From Acidobacteriota bacterium (GTDB lineage Bacteria; Acidobacteriota; Terriglobia; UBA7540): DNA of 14,244 nt. Below the pieces are notes generated by a model, which did not search any database, had not been told where the DNA came from, and saw only the letters and a program-made list of their open reading frames with translations. The stretch lies in the NCBI GenBank assembly GCA_003165615.1, contig PLWR01000512.1, forward strand, positions 1 to 14,244, written 5' to 3'. The position numbers were made by a program, and so were the translations under genes. Each line of letters starts with the position of its first letter. Position 1 is the stretch's first letter. Of this stretch, positions 1-7,069 are shown in pieces.

Positions 1-1438
1 GGGCGATCTTGCTGTGGACCTTCATGCCCACAATTCCATAAATGACGTGCACTCCCGCATCCTCCAGCGTCCGGGCCCACTCGATATTGCTCTCCTCGTC
101 GAAGCGCGCCTTCAATTCCATGAGCACGGCCACTTGCTTGCCGTCCTCGACGGCGTCCAGCAGAGCGGCGACGATGGGGGAGTTTCGGCCCACCCGGTAG
201 AGGGTCATCTTGATGGCGAGCACATTGGGGTCGCGCGCCGCCTGACGCAGAAATTCCACCACCGGTTGGAAGGAATCGTAGGGGTGGTGCAACAGGAAAT
301 CGTCCTGGCGAATCAGGCTGAAAATATCTCCCTGGCAGTCCGCGCCCAGACTGGCGGGAATCATCGGTACGAAGGGTTTGTCCTTCAAGTCCGGCCGGTC
401 AAGGGAATAGAGTTCCATAAACCGGTCGAGGCCGAGCGGCCCATCGACGCGGTAAACCTCCTGGGGATGGATTTCGATCTGGTTGGTGAGGATGGAAAGT
501 ATCCGCTCCGGCATGTCCTGCGCCACCTGCAACCGGACGACGGCCAGGAAACGGCGCTCACGCATGGCCTCCTCGATGGTTTCCAGCAGGTCGTCACTCT
601 CCAATTCCTGGACGGCGACTTCGGCGTCGCGCGTCACGCGAAAGGGGGACGACTCCACAATCTCCATGCCGGGGAAGAGCAGACGCAGGTTGGCTGCGAT
701 CAACTGCTCGAGCCAAACAAACTTGAAAGCTTTCGGCGTCGATGGGGAAGCCACGGTGTTTCCCGGAGCGACCTTTACCGGGACCAACTGGGGCAGGGTA
801 TTGGGAACTTTGACACGAGCGAAGTGCTCCTCCCCTTTGTGGTCGCGCACCACCACGGCCAGATTCAGGCTGCGATTCGAGATGTGGGGGAAGGGGCGCC
901 CGGGGTCGAAGGCCAGCGGCGTCAGCACGGGAAACACGTGCTGGTGAAAAAAGGCGTCCACCGCAGCGCGCTCGTCGCCCGCGAGGGAGGACGAATCGAC
1001 CACGCTGATCCCCTGCCGCTCCAGTTCGGGCTGAACCTCACGCCGCCAAAGGTCATGGGCTTGTACAGCAATCTGGCGAACCTTCTCCCGGATCATTTCA
1101 AGTTGCGTCGCCGCAGGACGACCGTCGCGCCCAACCTCCGCCCTGCCGCTCGCTACCTGCTTCATCAGTCCCGCAACGCGAACCATAAAGAATTCGTCCA
1201 GGTTCGACCCGAGAATGGCAAGGAACTTCACCCGCTCCAGCAACGGGTTGTCCGGGTCTGCAGCCTCCTCCAAAACCCGGGACTGGAATTGCAGCAAGCT
1301 CAACTCGCGATTGATATAAAGGTCCGGGCTGTTGAGTGCGGTACCCTCTGGGCTGGTGGGCGGCACCTCTTGCGCCACGGGGGAATCCACCTTGGTTACC
1401 GTCGCGTTCGGGTGTTGGGAGTGCGATTTGTTAGCCAT
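1..1438 (-). CDS. ppk1: Polyphosphate kinase 1, C-terminus missing at window edge
   Basis: Reversible transfer of the ATP gamma-phosphate to inorganic polyphosphate. 479 residues are visible and the frame stays open to base 1; family members are usually about 690-720 residues, so roughly 220-240 C-terminal residues lie outside. Seen: the PPK1 N-terminal signature YINRELSLLQFQ at residues 41-52; SNLDEFF at 78-84, including the Asn that by analogy to E. coli contacts ATP; KMTLYRVG followed by the long conserved stretch up to VIYGIVGMKVHSKIA. His475 in KVHSK matches the autophosphorylated histidine (E. coli His435, in KIHAK). The first 40 residues are a low-complexity extension rich in Pro, Ser and Thr, probably disordered. 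The ATG at 1438 has only a weak ribosome binding site. Identity is very secure; the start is less so. Confidence 0.96.
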   Translation of the reverse strand, partial: MANKSHSQHPNATVTKVDSPVAQEVPPTSPEGTALNSPDLYINRELSLLQFQSRVLEEAADPDNPLLERVKFLAILGSNLDEFFMVRVAGLMKQVASGRAEVGRDGRPAATQLEMIREKVRQIAVQAHDLWRREVQPELERQGISVVDSSSLAGDERAAVDAFFHQHVFPVLTPLAFDPGRPFPHISNRSLNLAVVVRDHKGEEHFARVKVPNTLPQLVPVKVAPGNTVASPSTPKAFKFVWLEQLIAANLRLLFPGMEIVESSPFRVTRDAEVAVQELESDDLLETIEEAMRERRFLAVVRLQVAQDMPERILSILTNQIEIHPQEVYRVDGPLGLDRFMELYSLDRPDLKDKPFVPMIPASLGADCQGDIFSLIRQDDFLLHHPYDSFQPVVEFLRQAARDPNVLAIKMTLYRVGRNSPIVAALLDAVEDGKQVAVLMELKARFDEESNIEWARTLEDAGVHVIYGIVGMKVHSKIA

Positions 1439-1493
1439 AACCGTTCATATTAATGCATTTCAGATAACACCACAAACCGAGGCGTGAATTATT

Positions 1494-1600
1494 GGGCCAT
1501 CTGGTCATCGGTTCATGGGGTGATTGAGTGATCAGGTCATCGGGCCATAGGATCATCGTGTGACCTGGTGAATTATGAATCTTGAATTTTGGATTTGCGC
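1494..1600. repeat. Quasi-periodic 7-8 bp degenerate tandem repeats
   Basis: Non-coding sequence just upstream of ppk1. Read on the minus strand it runs as imperfect units of the type GATGACC, TGATCAC, TCAATCA, ATGGCCC (bases 1494-1565). On the plus strand this is followed by the heptads ATTATGA, ATCTTGA, ATTTTGG, ATTTGCG (1572-1599). The units vary, but the word length is kept. The same style of sequence recurs at 5541-5626, 6990-7042 and 7175-7216. Short open frames across it lack ribosome binding sites and recognisable protein, so I do not call genes here. Confidence 0.55.
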
Positions 1601-1740
1601 TCATCCCCTTTGGTTTTTCGATTTCAGCAAATCCACTCATCTCCTCACCCAATCAAGGACCTCGCACTACCCATTGTTGCGCCTTCGAATTGATCATCTT
1701 TCTTGTTATTTCCTACTCGTCGCCATTGTTTCGATTTTCG

Positions 1741-2258
1741 CTAACCCTGTTTATTTTCATCAATATAATGGAGATACACCTATAACTAATTTGTTTTCAT
1801 CAACATAATGGAGAGGCGAAAAACAGACATTTTTTCTACATGTGTTTTCAATGACTTAATGCAGGTTTGCGGCAATTTTTAATTCCCTTTTTTTTCTGAC
1901 TCCGTTTCGCGCGTTCCGACTAACTATCTTTGTTTCAATAACATAGATTTCCCTAGGATTTTCGCGTTTCATTACTAACCCCTTTTGTTTCTGGTATATA
2001 ATGGAGAGCCGCGCTCCTGTTTTTTGCCCTAGCTCGGAATTTCGAGATAACTCTTTTCATTTGAATGCACTAGAGAGATATGACTTCTTGACCTAAAAAC
2101 GCTAACTCCCTTTATTTTCTGACATATAATGGAGGAACGCACTTTTTCGCCCTATTTCACCCATCGAAAATTAACTCCTTTTATTTGAGCGAGATAGGGT
2201 TTTGAAAAAGCCTTGGATCGTCACTGCTAACCCTTTTTGTTTCTAGTAAATAGTGGTG
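1741..2258. repeat. Array of about ten degenerate ~33 bp repeats
   Basis: A gene-free stretch in which a recognisable unit recurs. It begins with CTAACYCC or TTAACTCC, continues TTTTRTTTC, and ends in AYATAATGGAG. Copies start near 1741, 1783, 1844 (right half only), 1879, 1920, 1975, 2048, 2102, 2171 and 2227. The copies at 1741 and 1783 share 20 of 21 bases across their right halves (1754-1774 versus 1794-1814), offset by 40 bp. The 1879 and 2102 copies are nearly identical through TTCTGAC. ATAATGGAG is exact at 1765, 1805, 1998 and 2126 and decays to ATAGTGGTG at 2250. Start-to-start spacing is 41-72 bp. The region is clearly more AT-rich than its neighbours. Function unknown: it could be a multi-site protein binding region or a decaying dispersed repeat family. 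Confidence 0.75.
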
Positions 2259-2340
2259 TGACCTGCCCTTTTTTTTCATCACGCTGGGCGGGACGCTCAC
2301 TCTGACGCTCATAACACTCAATCGCACCGAGCCTGATTTC

Positions 2341-2368
2341 GGAGTGCGGCGACGAGTCGCCGCACTCC
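2341..2368 (-). terminator. Perfect 12 bp stem hairpin after the TonB-domain gene
   Basis: GGAGTGCGGCGA (2341-2352) pairs perfectly with TCGCCGCACTCC (2357-2368) around a 4-base loop, 14 bp beyond the stop codon of the minus-strand gene ending at 2383. The position suits a transcription terminator. There is no T-run after the stem in the minus-strand direction, so this is either a stem-only terminator or a copy of a dispersed palindromic repeat. Confidence 0.45.
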
Positions 2369-2382
2369 AAATTCAAAGCGCC

Positions 2383-3591
2383 TTAGTGGAGATTGAACCC
2401 AAGACGAAAGCTGACCTCGACCCCCACGCGCACAGGCACGGGAACACCCGCGCGAGTGGCGGGAGTAAACCTCCAAGTCTTCACCGTGTCGATCGCGCTT
2501 TTGTCCAATCCACCTCCCAAGGGCTCAGAGCTTTCATGCACGTCGGAAACGTTGCCCAGCGTGTCGATGACAATCCAAAGTTTCACCGTGCCTTCAATCC
2601 TGTCGCGGCGAGCTTCGGGAGTATACACGGCGCCCGGTTTGTAGATGGCAGTTGGGGCGGTGATATCTCCTCCTGGCGTGGCGATCGGAAACTCAAGATA
2701 AGAGTTCGAAACAAATCCCTCCTTGCCATTGGCATATTGGATCCTGTCAAAACCCGCAGGAGCGACAACCCTCCCCAGGAAGGTGACCTGCTCTCCGCAT
2801 CGCAGGCGCGCTGCGACCTTGCCCAGATCGTTGGGGTCGGCGAGCACGGGAACGTCGGAATCGGAAGACTCACAGATCAGCGTGGCGGGCCTGTTCCCCT
2901 CCAGGGGGCGGGACACGTGCGCGGGAGCATCGCCAACCGGAGTCTGCGCCACAAATGGTTTTACGCGCTTGGCCTTGCGGACAGCTTCCAGAAGGGGCAT
3001 TCGCGCCCCGGCGTTGCGGAGTGCCTGAAGGGTTTTGTTGTCCGGCTCAAAATCAATCGCGCGCAACTGCACTTTCTGCGCAACCCATGCCTGGTCCGCG
3101 TGGGCCCTCAGTTGTTGCACAAGCTCGTCCCTGCTGAAGGGCCTCGGCACGGTGGCCCGCAACGCATCAATAAGCACATCCTTGGCTTTTTGCGACCGGA
3201 GTTCTTCGAGGTAATCCTGCGTGGGCTGGAAATCAATGCCGCGCTCCCGCATTGTCCTGACGATGTTCTCGCTGGCTACGTCTTCGGCCAGCATTATCAG
3301 GATTTCCTTGTCGCCGAGGGGTTTCGGGATTTCCGCATGCCATGCCTCTCGCAGGGCCGCCAGGATGGTATTGTCAGCTCCTGCCTTGCGGAATTTCTCC
3401 AGGGCCTGGGGGGTCGGCTTGAAGGCAATTCCGTTTTGCTGGATTGCGGAGATGATCACTTTGCGCGGCGTGGAACTGGTCAGGAGATCAAGCATTTCAT
3501 CCGCGGACAAGGGCGGCCGAACATCTTGCGGCGCCGCAACCGCGCCCAGGGTTACAGCCAACAGCAGAAGGGGAAGAAGGAGAGTTCTCAT
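2383..3591 (-). CDS. Secreted protein: triple helical repeat, SH3-like and TonB C-terminal domains
   Basis: 402 residues, probably periplasmic. A signal peptide is plain at residues 1-20 (MRTLLLPLLLLAVTLGAVAA, cleavage likely after VAA). Three repeats of about 56 residues follow (28-84, 92-147, 152-207). Each has the pattern hydrophobic helix, then G/A-I-x-F-x-P-T/D, then a second helix ending in LREA, LRAT or VRKA. Residues 235-300 look like a bacterial SH3 domain, with Cys240 and Cys265 able to form a disulfide. Residues 318-399 match the TonB C-terminal fold (GTVKLWIVIDTLGNVSDV, then AIDTVKTWRFTPA). There is no N-terminal membrane anchor or long Pro-rich spacer, so this is not a classical TonB energy transducer. 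The start at 3591 is chosen because the signal peptide begins there; the frame is open further upstream. It is transcribed divergently from hpnC. The domain calls are good; the cellular role is unknown. Confidence 0.88.
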   Translation of the reverse strand: MRTLLLPLLLLAVTLGAVAAPQDVRPPLSADEMLDLLTSSTPRKVIISAIQQNGIAFKPTPQALEKFRKAGADNTILAALREAWHAEIPKPLGDKEILIMLAEDVASENIVRTMRERGIDFQPTQDYLEELRSQKAKDVLIDALRATVPRPFSRDELVQQLRAHADQAWVAQKVQLRAIDFEPDNKTLQALRNAGARMPLLEAVRKAKRVKPFVAQTPVGDAPAHVSRPLEGNRPATLICESSDSDVPVLADPNDLGKVAARLRCGEQVTFLGRVVAPAGFDRIQYANGKEGFVSNSYLEFPIATPGGDITAPTAIYKPGAVYTPEARRDRIEGTVKLWIVIDTLGNVSDVHESSEPLGGGLDKSAIDTVKTWRFTPATRAGVPVPVRVGVEVSFRLGFNLH

Positions 3592-3646
3592 AGCCGTTAC
3601 CAACACGTTTCGCCCCAATCCTTTTTCCGGCGGTATGTGACTCAGG

Positions 3647-3652
3647 AGTATA
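3647..3652 (-). promoter_or_regulatory. Possible -10 box for the TonB-domain gene
   Basis: Minus-strand TATACT (five of six matches to the sigma-70 -10 consensus) lies about 55 bases before the ATG at 3591, in the 175 bp divergent spacer. The nearest -35 candidates (TTTGGC at 15 bp spacing, AGTTTG at 17 bp) are poor, so this is tentative. Confidence 0.3.
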
Positions 3653-3762
3653 CACCTCTTATGAAGCGCCAAACTCTCTCCCATGCTGGCCATGTCCCTT
3701 TTGATGCCGCTTCCTTGATTTGGTCTTTCACAATCGGGTTTCCGGACACGCTCAGGAAGCCC

Positions 3763-3768
3763 TATAAT
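3763..3768 (+). promoter_or_regulatory. Perfect TATAAT box overlapping the hpnC start region
   Basis: TATAAT at 3763-3768 is a perfect -10 hexamer and overlaps the ATG at 3767. A -35 at standard distance is weak (TTTCCG at 3739, 18 bp spacer). If used, transcription would begin near 3775 and the first ATG in the message would be 3788, giving an almost leaderless hpnC mRNA. Confidence 0.35.
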
Positions 3769-4687
3769 GACACTTGGGTCCCGAATCATGACTGCCACTG
3801 AGACCAATTTGCGCGAGGCTTACACTGAGTGCCGGCGGCTGGCGAGCCGGCATTACGAGAATTTCCCCACCGCCTCCTATCTTGTCACCCGCGACAAGCG
3901 CGACGCGCTGGCGGCAGTTTATGCCTTCGCCCGTTACGCCGACGACGTTGCGGACGAGCCGGGCGTTGAGAACCGTCTGGAAAAGCTGGCCGACTGGCGC
4001 GCCAAACTCGACGCCTGCTATGAGGGGAAAATCGATCATCCGGTCTTCCTGGCATTGCGCGATAGCGCCGAGCGATTCCGCCTCTCGCGTGAGAACTTTG
4101 AAAACCTGCTGCGCGCATTTGAGTCGGACGTGGTGGTGAACCGCCATCCGAACTTTAATTCGCTGCTGGCCTATTGCACGTGTTCCGCGAACCCCGTGGG
4201 GCGGCTGGTATTGGAACTGTTCGGCTATCACGACCCGCACCTGTTTGAGCTTTCGGACTATATTTGCACAGCGTTGCAGCTCACCAACTTCTGGCAAGAC
4301 GTCGCCATAGACTTCTCCCGCGACCGCGTCTATCTGCCGCAGGAAGACATGCTGCGCTTTAACTACACGCTCGATGATCTGCGCGCCGGACGCTCCGACG
4401 CCCGCTGGCAGGAATTGCTGGCGTTTGAAATTGCCCGCACGCGAGAGCTTTTCGAACAGGGAAGAGGCTTGCCGGAGGAAGTGCAACCTAAACTGCGTAC
4501 GCAATTGCGCCTGACGTGGCTGGGCGGAACGGAGATTCTTTCGAAAATCGAAGCGGTTTCCTATGACATCTTTCATCGGCGGCCTTCGCTCCGTAAGTGG
4601 GATTTCATCCGCCTTTACCTGCGAGCCCGCCGGGCTCCATTGAGCGCGAGCGTTGCGCCCGCTCCGACGGTTACCATCCCATCATGA
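3767..4687 (+). CDS. hpnC: HpnC, trans-isoprenyl diphosphate synthase family (hydroxysqualene-forming)
   Basis: 306 residues of the squalene/phytoene synthase fold. In the three-gene pathway HpnC converts presqualene diphosphate to hydroxysqualene. Seen: YAFARYADDVADEP with the first Asp-rich motif D59-D60-V-A-D63; the second, LTNFWQDVAIDFSRDRVYLP, with D178 and D182; and the conserved end GGTEILSKIEAVSYDIFHRRP. The N-F-W-Q-D form of the second motif separates it from its neighbour HpnD. The start at 3767 has AGGAAG 7 bases upstream (3754-3759). An in-frame ATG at 3788 gives a 299-residue protein whose N-terminus fits the family equally well and may be the real start (see the TATAAT box). Its stop overlaps the hpnD start in an ATGA (4684-4687), which implies translational coupling. 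First gene of the hpnCDE cassette. Confidence 0.93.
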   Translation: MTLGSRIMTATETNLREAYTECRRLASRHYENFPTASYLVTRDKRDALAAVYAFARYADDVADEPGVENRLEKLADWRAKLDACYEGKIDHPVFLALRDSAERFRLSRENFENLLRAFESDVVVNRHPNFNSLLAYCTCSANPVGRLVLELFGYHDPHLFELSDYICTALQLTNFWQDVAIDFSRDRVYLPQEDMLRFNYTLDDLRAGRSDARWQELLAFEIARTRELFEQGRGLPEEVQPKLRTQLRLTWLGGTEILSKIEAVSYDIFHRRPSLRKWDFIRLYLRARRAPLSASVAPAPTVTIPS

Positions 4688-5538
4688 ACGCATCCTCGAA
4701 AAACACCCATTTTACCAACGCGCGCGTCACCAACTTCTATTACGCTTTCGTTTTTCTTCCCCCGGAAAAGCGTCTTGCCATCGAAGCCGTTTACGCCTTT
4801 GCGCGGCGGGGTGACGATGTCGCTGACAGCGGCCTTGACCCGGCGGAGGCCGCCGCCGCTCTGGCGCGCTATCGGCAGGCGCTGGATGCATGTTTCGCGC
4901 AGGATTCGAGCCGCCTCGATTCGCCGGAACTGCGAGCTCTGGCCGAAGCCATCAAGCGATTTAAGATTCCCCGGCAGCCTTTCGAGGACCTGATCCTGGG
5001 CTTGGAAATGGATTTGACCGGCGCGCGCTACAAGACGTTTGAAGAGTTGTCTCTGTATTGCTACCGCGTGGCCTCGACCATCGGGCTGATCTGCATCGAA
5101 ATCTTTGGCTATCAAAACCCCCGCACGCGGGATTACGCCGTGAACCTGGGAATGGCGTTGCAGCTCGTCAACATTCTGCGCGACATTCAGCGGGACGCCC
5201 AGCGCGGGCGCATCTACATTCCCCAGGAGGATATGGACCGCTTCGGCGTCCGGCCCGCCGAATTGCTGGCGGGCACTTACAACGATCCCTTTATCGAGTT
5301 GATGCAGTTTGAATGCGACCGTGCCCGGCATTATTTCGACTTGGCGCGCCAGATGCTTCCGCCCGAAGATCGCCGGTCCATGAAGGCCGCGGAAATCATG
5401 GCCTCGATTTACTGGGGCATCCTGAAGCGCATCCAAAAACGCTGCTACAACGTATTCGGCAAGCGCGTGCGCGTCCCCCGCCCCCTGAAGCTCTGGACAG
5501 CACTCATGGTGTACCTCGGAGCGGAGTGGCAGAAATGA
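4684..5538 (+). CDS. hpnD: HpnD, presqualene diphosphate synthase
   Basis: 284 residues. Condenses two farnesyl diphosphates to presqualene diphosphate, the substrate of HpnC. Seen: the first Asp-rich motif RRGDDVADSG (D44, D45, D48), and the second, LVNILRDIQRDAQRGRIYIPQEDMDRFG, with D167 and D171. The N-I-L-R-D-I-x-R-D-x-x-R-G-R-I-Y form is typical of HpnD and phytoene synthases, and KTFEELSLYCYRVASTIG lies between the motifs. The start at 4684 is set by the 4-base overlap with the hpnC stop and by the family N-terminus TNFYYAFVFLPPEKR at residues 16-30; the frame is open upstream, but only through hpnC. Phytoene synthase is the main alternative, but the HpnC and HpnE neighbours argue for squalene. 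Confidence 0.94.
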   Translation: MNASSKNTHFTNARVTNFYYAFVFLPPEKRLAIEAVYAFARRGDDVADSGLDPAEAAAALARYRQALDACFAQDSSRLDSPELRALAEAIKRFKIPRQPFEDLILGLEMDLTGARYKTFEELSLYCYRVASTIGLICIEIFGYQNPRTRDYAVNLGMALQLVNILRDIQRDAQRGRIYIPQEDMDRFGVRPAELLAGTYNDPFIELMQFECDRARHYFDLARQMLPPEDRRSMKAAEIMASIYWGILKRIQKRCYNVFGKRVRVPRPLKLWTALMVYLGAEWQK

Positions 5539-5540
5539 AA

Positions 5541-5626
5541 GTCCGAAGTCCGAGGTCCGAAGTCCCGAGTCAGAACCTCAAAATCGTGGCGAATTTCGAG
5601 TTTCGATTTTCGAGTTTCGATTTTCG
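5541..5626 (+). repeat. Heptad tandem repeats between hpnD and hpnE
   Basis: Three units GTCCGAA/GTCCGAG/GTCCGAA at 5541-5561. Further on come TTTCGAG, TTTCGAT, TTTCGAG, TTTCGAT and a partial TTTCG at 5594-5626. Both blocks have exactly 7 bp period although the words differ. They fill almost the whole 95 bp gap and leave no visible ribosome binding site for hpnE. Confidence 0.8.
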
Positions 5627-5633
5627 TTGACCA

Positions 5634-6968
5634 ATGCCCTACGACGTTCTCATCATCGGTGGTGGTTTCGCCGGGCTCGCGTCCGGTGTGGCGTTGGCCG
5701 AAGCCGGCAAGCGGGTTTGTCTGCTCGAACAGAAGCCGTATCTGGGGGGGCGGGCGCGCTCGTTTCGTGATCCCACCACGGGCTCGATGGTGGACAATGG
5801 CCAGCACCTCTTCATGGGGTGTTACCACTCGACCATCCAGTTCCTCAAAACCCTTGGAACCCTCGACCGGCTGCATTTTCAGCGTGACCTCAACGTACCG
5901 TTTCTGGACCGCGACGGCCGGCTGACGCGCCTCGACTGCCCGGACTGGCCATCACCCTGGCATCTGCTTTTGGGGGTGCTGGGCTCGGGAAGCTTTTCCT
6001 TCAAGCAGAAACTGGAAGTGCTGCGCCTGGGAAAGAATTTGCGCGCAGCCGTAGCGAATGCGGCTCCCACTCCGCATGAGACCGTCACCGCGTGGCTCAA
6101 CCGGCGGGGACAATCCGAAGGCCTCCAACGGAATTTCTGGGACCTGCTCTGTATCGCGGCGATGAATGCGGACCCGCGCATTGCTTCCGCCCGGCTTTTT
6201 GAGCGCGTCCTGCGGCTGGCTTTGTTTTCCTCTCCGGCGGACTCGCGCCTCGGCATCGCGCGCGTGGGGTTGAGCGAATGTTACACCAGCGCCGCCGCGG
6301 CCTTCATTGAAGCGCGCGAGGGCCGTGTGCAAACCGGGCGCAATGTAAAGCAGTTGCGGATTACCGAGGGCGTTTGCCGAGGTGTGGATTTGGGCGATGG
6401 GGAAAAGATCGAGGTTGCCCCCGTGATTTCCTCCGTGCCCTGGCATCAACTGGCCGTCATGCTCCCCGCTGATCTGCTGCGCGCCGAGCCGTTCTTTGCT
6501 GCTGCCCAGGCGCTTCGCCCCGCGCCCATCATCTCCATCAACCTGTGGTTTGACGCTCCCATCACGGATCTCGAGTTTGTGGGCATGCGGGGCACGACCG
6601 TCCAATGGCTTTTTAACAAGAGCCGCATCCTGAATGCCCCCGACCATTACGTCTCGCTGGTCCTGAGCGGCGCGCACGAGCACGTCAGCCGGTCGAAAGA
6701 AGAACTGCTGGCCATCTCGCTGCGAGAGCTGGGTAATGCATTGCCGGCGGTCCGCAAGGCGAAACTGCTGCACTCGCTCGTCATCAAGGAGCGCTTCGCC
6801 ACTTTTTCGCCCAGCCCGGAAGCCGAGCCGCTGCGGCCACCTGCCCGCACCCCCATTCAAGGCTTCTATCTGGCCGGTGACTGGACCGCCACGGGCCTGC
6901 CCGCCACCATTGAAGGCGCCGTGCAAAGCGGTTACACTGCGGCGCGGGAACTTCTGCAGACGGGTTGA
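5634..6968 (+). CDS. hpnE: HpnE, FAD-dependent hydroxysqualene dehydroxylase
   Basis: 444 residues, within the usual family size. Reduces hydroxysqualene to squalene, the last step of the HpnC/D/E route. Seen: an N-terminal dinucleotide-binding motif, VLIIGGGFAGLASG, with G9, G11 and G14, and the acidic E32 ending the second strand (CLLEQ), as in flavin amine oxidase/phytoene desaturase relatives; GGRARSF at 38-44; and the C-terminal FAD-contacting segment YLAGDWTATGLPATIEGAVQ. It follows hpnD by 95 bp, a gap filled by heptad repeats; no good ribosome binding site precedes the ATG at 5634, so expression may depend on the upstream genes. A phytoene desaturase-like activity is the alternative, but the context makes squalene much more likely. 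Confidence 0.93.
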   Translation: MPYDVLIIGGGFAGLASGVALAEAGKRVCLLEQKPYLGGRARSFRDPTTGSMVDNGQHLFMGCYHSTIQFLKTLGTLDRLHFQRDLNVPFLDRDGRLTRLDCPDWPSPWHLLLGVLGSGSFSFKQKLEVLRLGKNLRAAVANAAPTPHETVTAWLNRRGQSEGLQRNFWDLLCIAAMNADPRIASARLFERVLRLALFSSPADSRLGIARVGLSECYTSAAAAFIEAREGRVQTGRNVKQLRITEGVCRGVDLGDGEKIEVAPVISSVPWHQLAVMLPADLLRAEPFFAAAQALRPAPIISINLWFDAPITDLEFVGMRGTTVQWLFNKSRILNAPDHYVSLVLSGAHEHVSRSKEELLAISLRELGNALPAVRKAKLLHSLVIKERFATFSPSPEAEPLRPPARTPIQGFYLAGDWTATGLPATIEGAVQSGYTAARELLQTG

Positions 6969-6989
6969 CCGGGGGGCAGAAGTCAGAAT

Positions 6990-7042
6990 TGGTGATTTGC
7001 GATTGGTGATTGGTGATTTTCAATCACACCATCACTAATCCC
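6990..7042 (+). repeat. Heptad repeats between hpnE and the secreted hydrolase
   Basis: In-phase heptads TGGTGAT, TTGCGAT, TGGTGAT, TGGTGAT, TTTCAAT, CACACCA, TCACTAA run from 6990. A small hairpin, GTGATT-TTC-AATCAC, sits at 7013-7027. The right end shares CAATCAC and CTAATCCCG with 7175-7190 inside the next gene. Confidence 0.75.
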
Positions 7043-7051
7043 GTGGATCAT

Positions 7052-7060
7052 GGGGAGGAA
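7052..7060 (+). promoter_or_regulatory. Strong ribosome binding site fixing the hydrolase start
   Basis: GGGGAGGAA ends 9 bases before the ATG at 7070. This decides against the in-frame ATG at 7010, which lies in repeat sequence, has no such site, and would put 20 extra residues before the signal peptide. Confidence 0.75.
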
Positions 7061-7069
7061 CCTTTGACA

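Noticed and set aside
14..1453. Plus-strand 479-codon open frame antisense to ppk1
   Set aside because: Composition-driven mirror of a clearly recognised PPK1 on the other strand; the translation has no known motifs.
1575..1808. Small plus-strand open frames upstream of the repeat array
   Set aside because: No ribosome binding site; they run through heptad and array repeats and give low-complexity peptides.
1741..2258. CRISPR array
   Set aside because: Repeats are highly degenerate, spacing is irregular (some units nearly abut), and no cas gene is present.
2344..3801. Plus-strand 485-codon open frame antisense to the TonB-domain gene
   Set aside because: The minus strand has a signal peptide and recognisable SH3 and TonB domains; the plus frame has none.
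7010..7069. N-terminal extension of the secreted hydrolase from the ATG at 7010
   Set aside because: It starts in repeat DNA without a ribosome binding site; the ATG at 7070 has GGGGAGGAA and begins a proper signal peptide.
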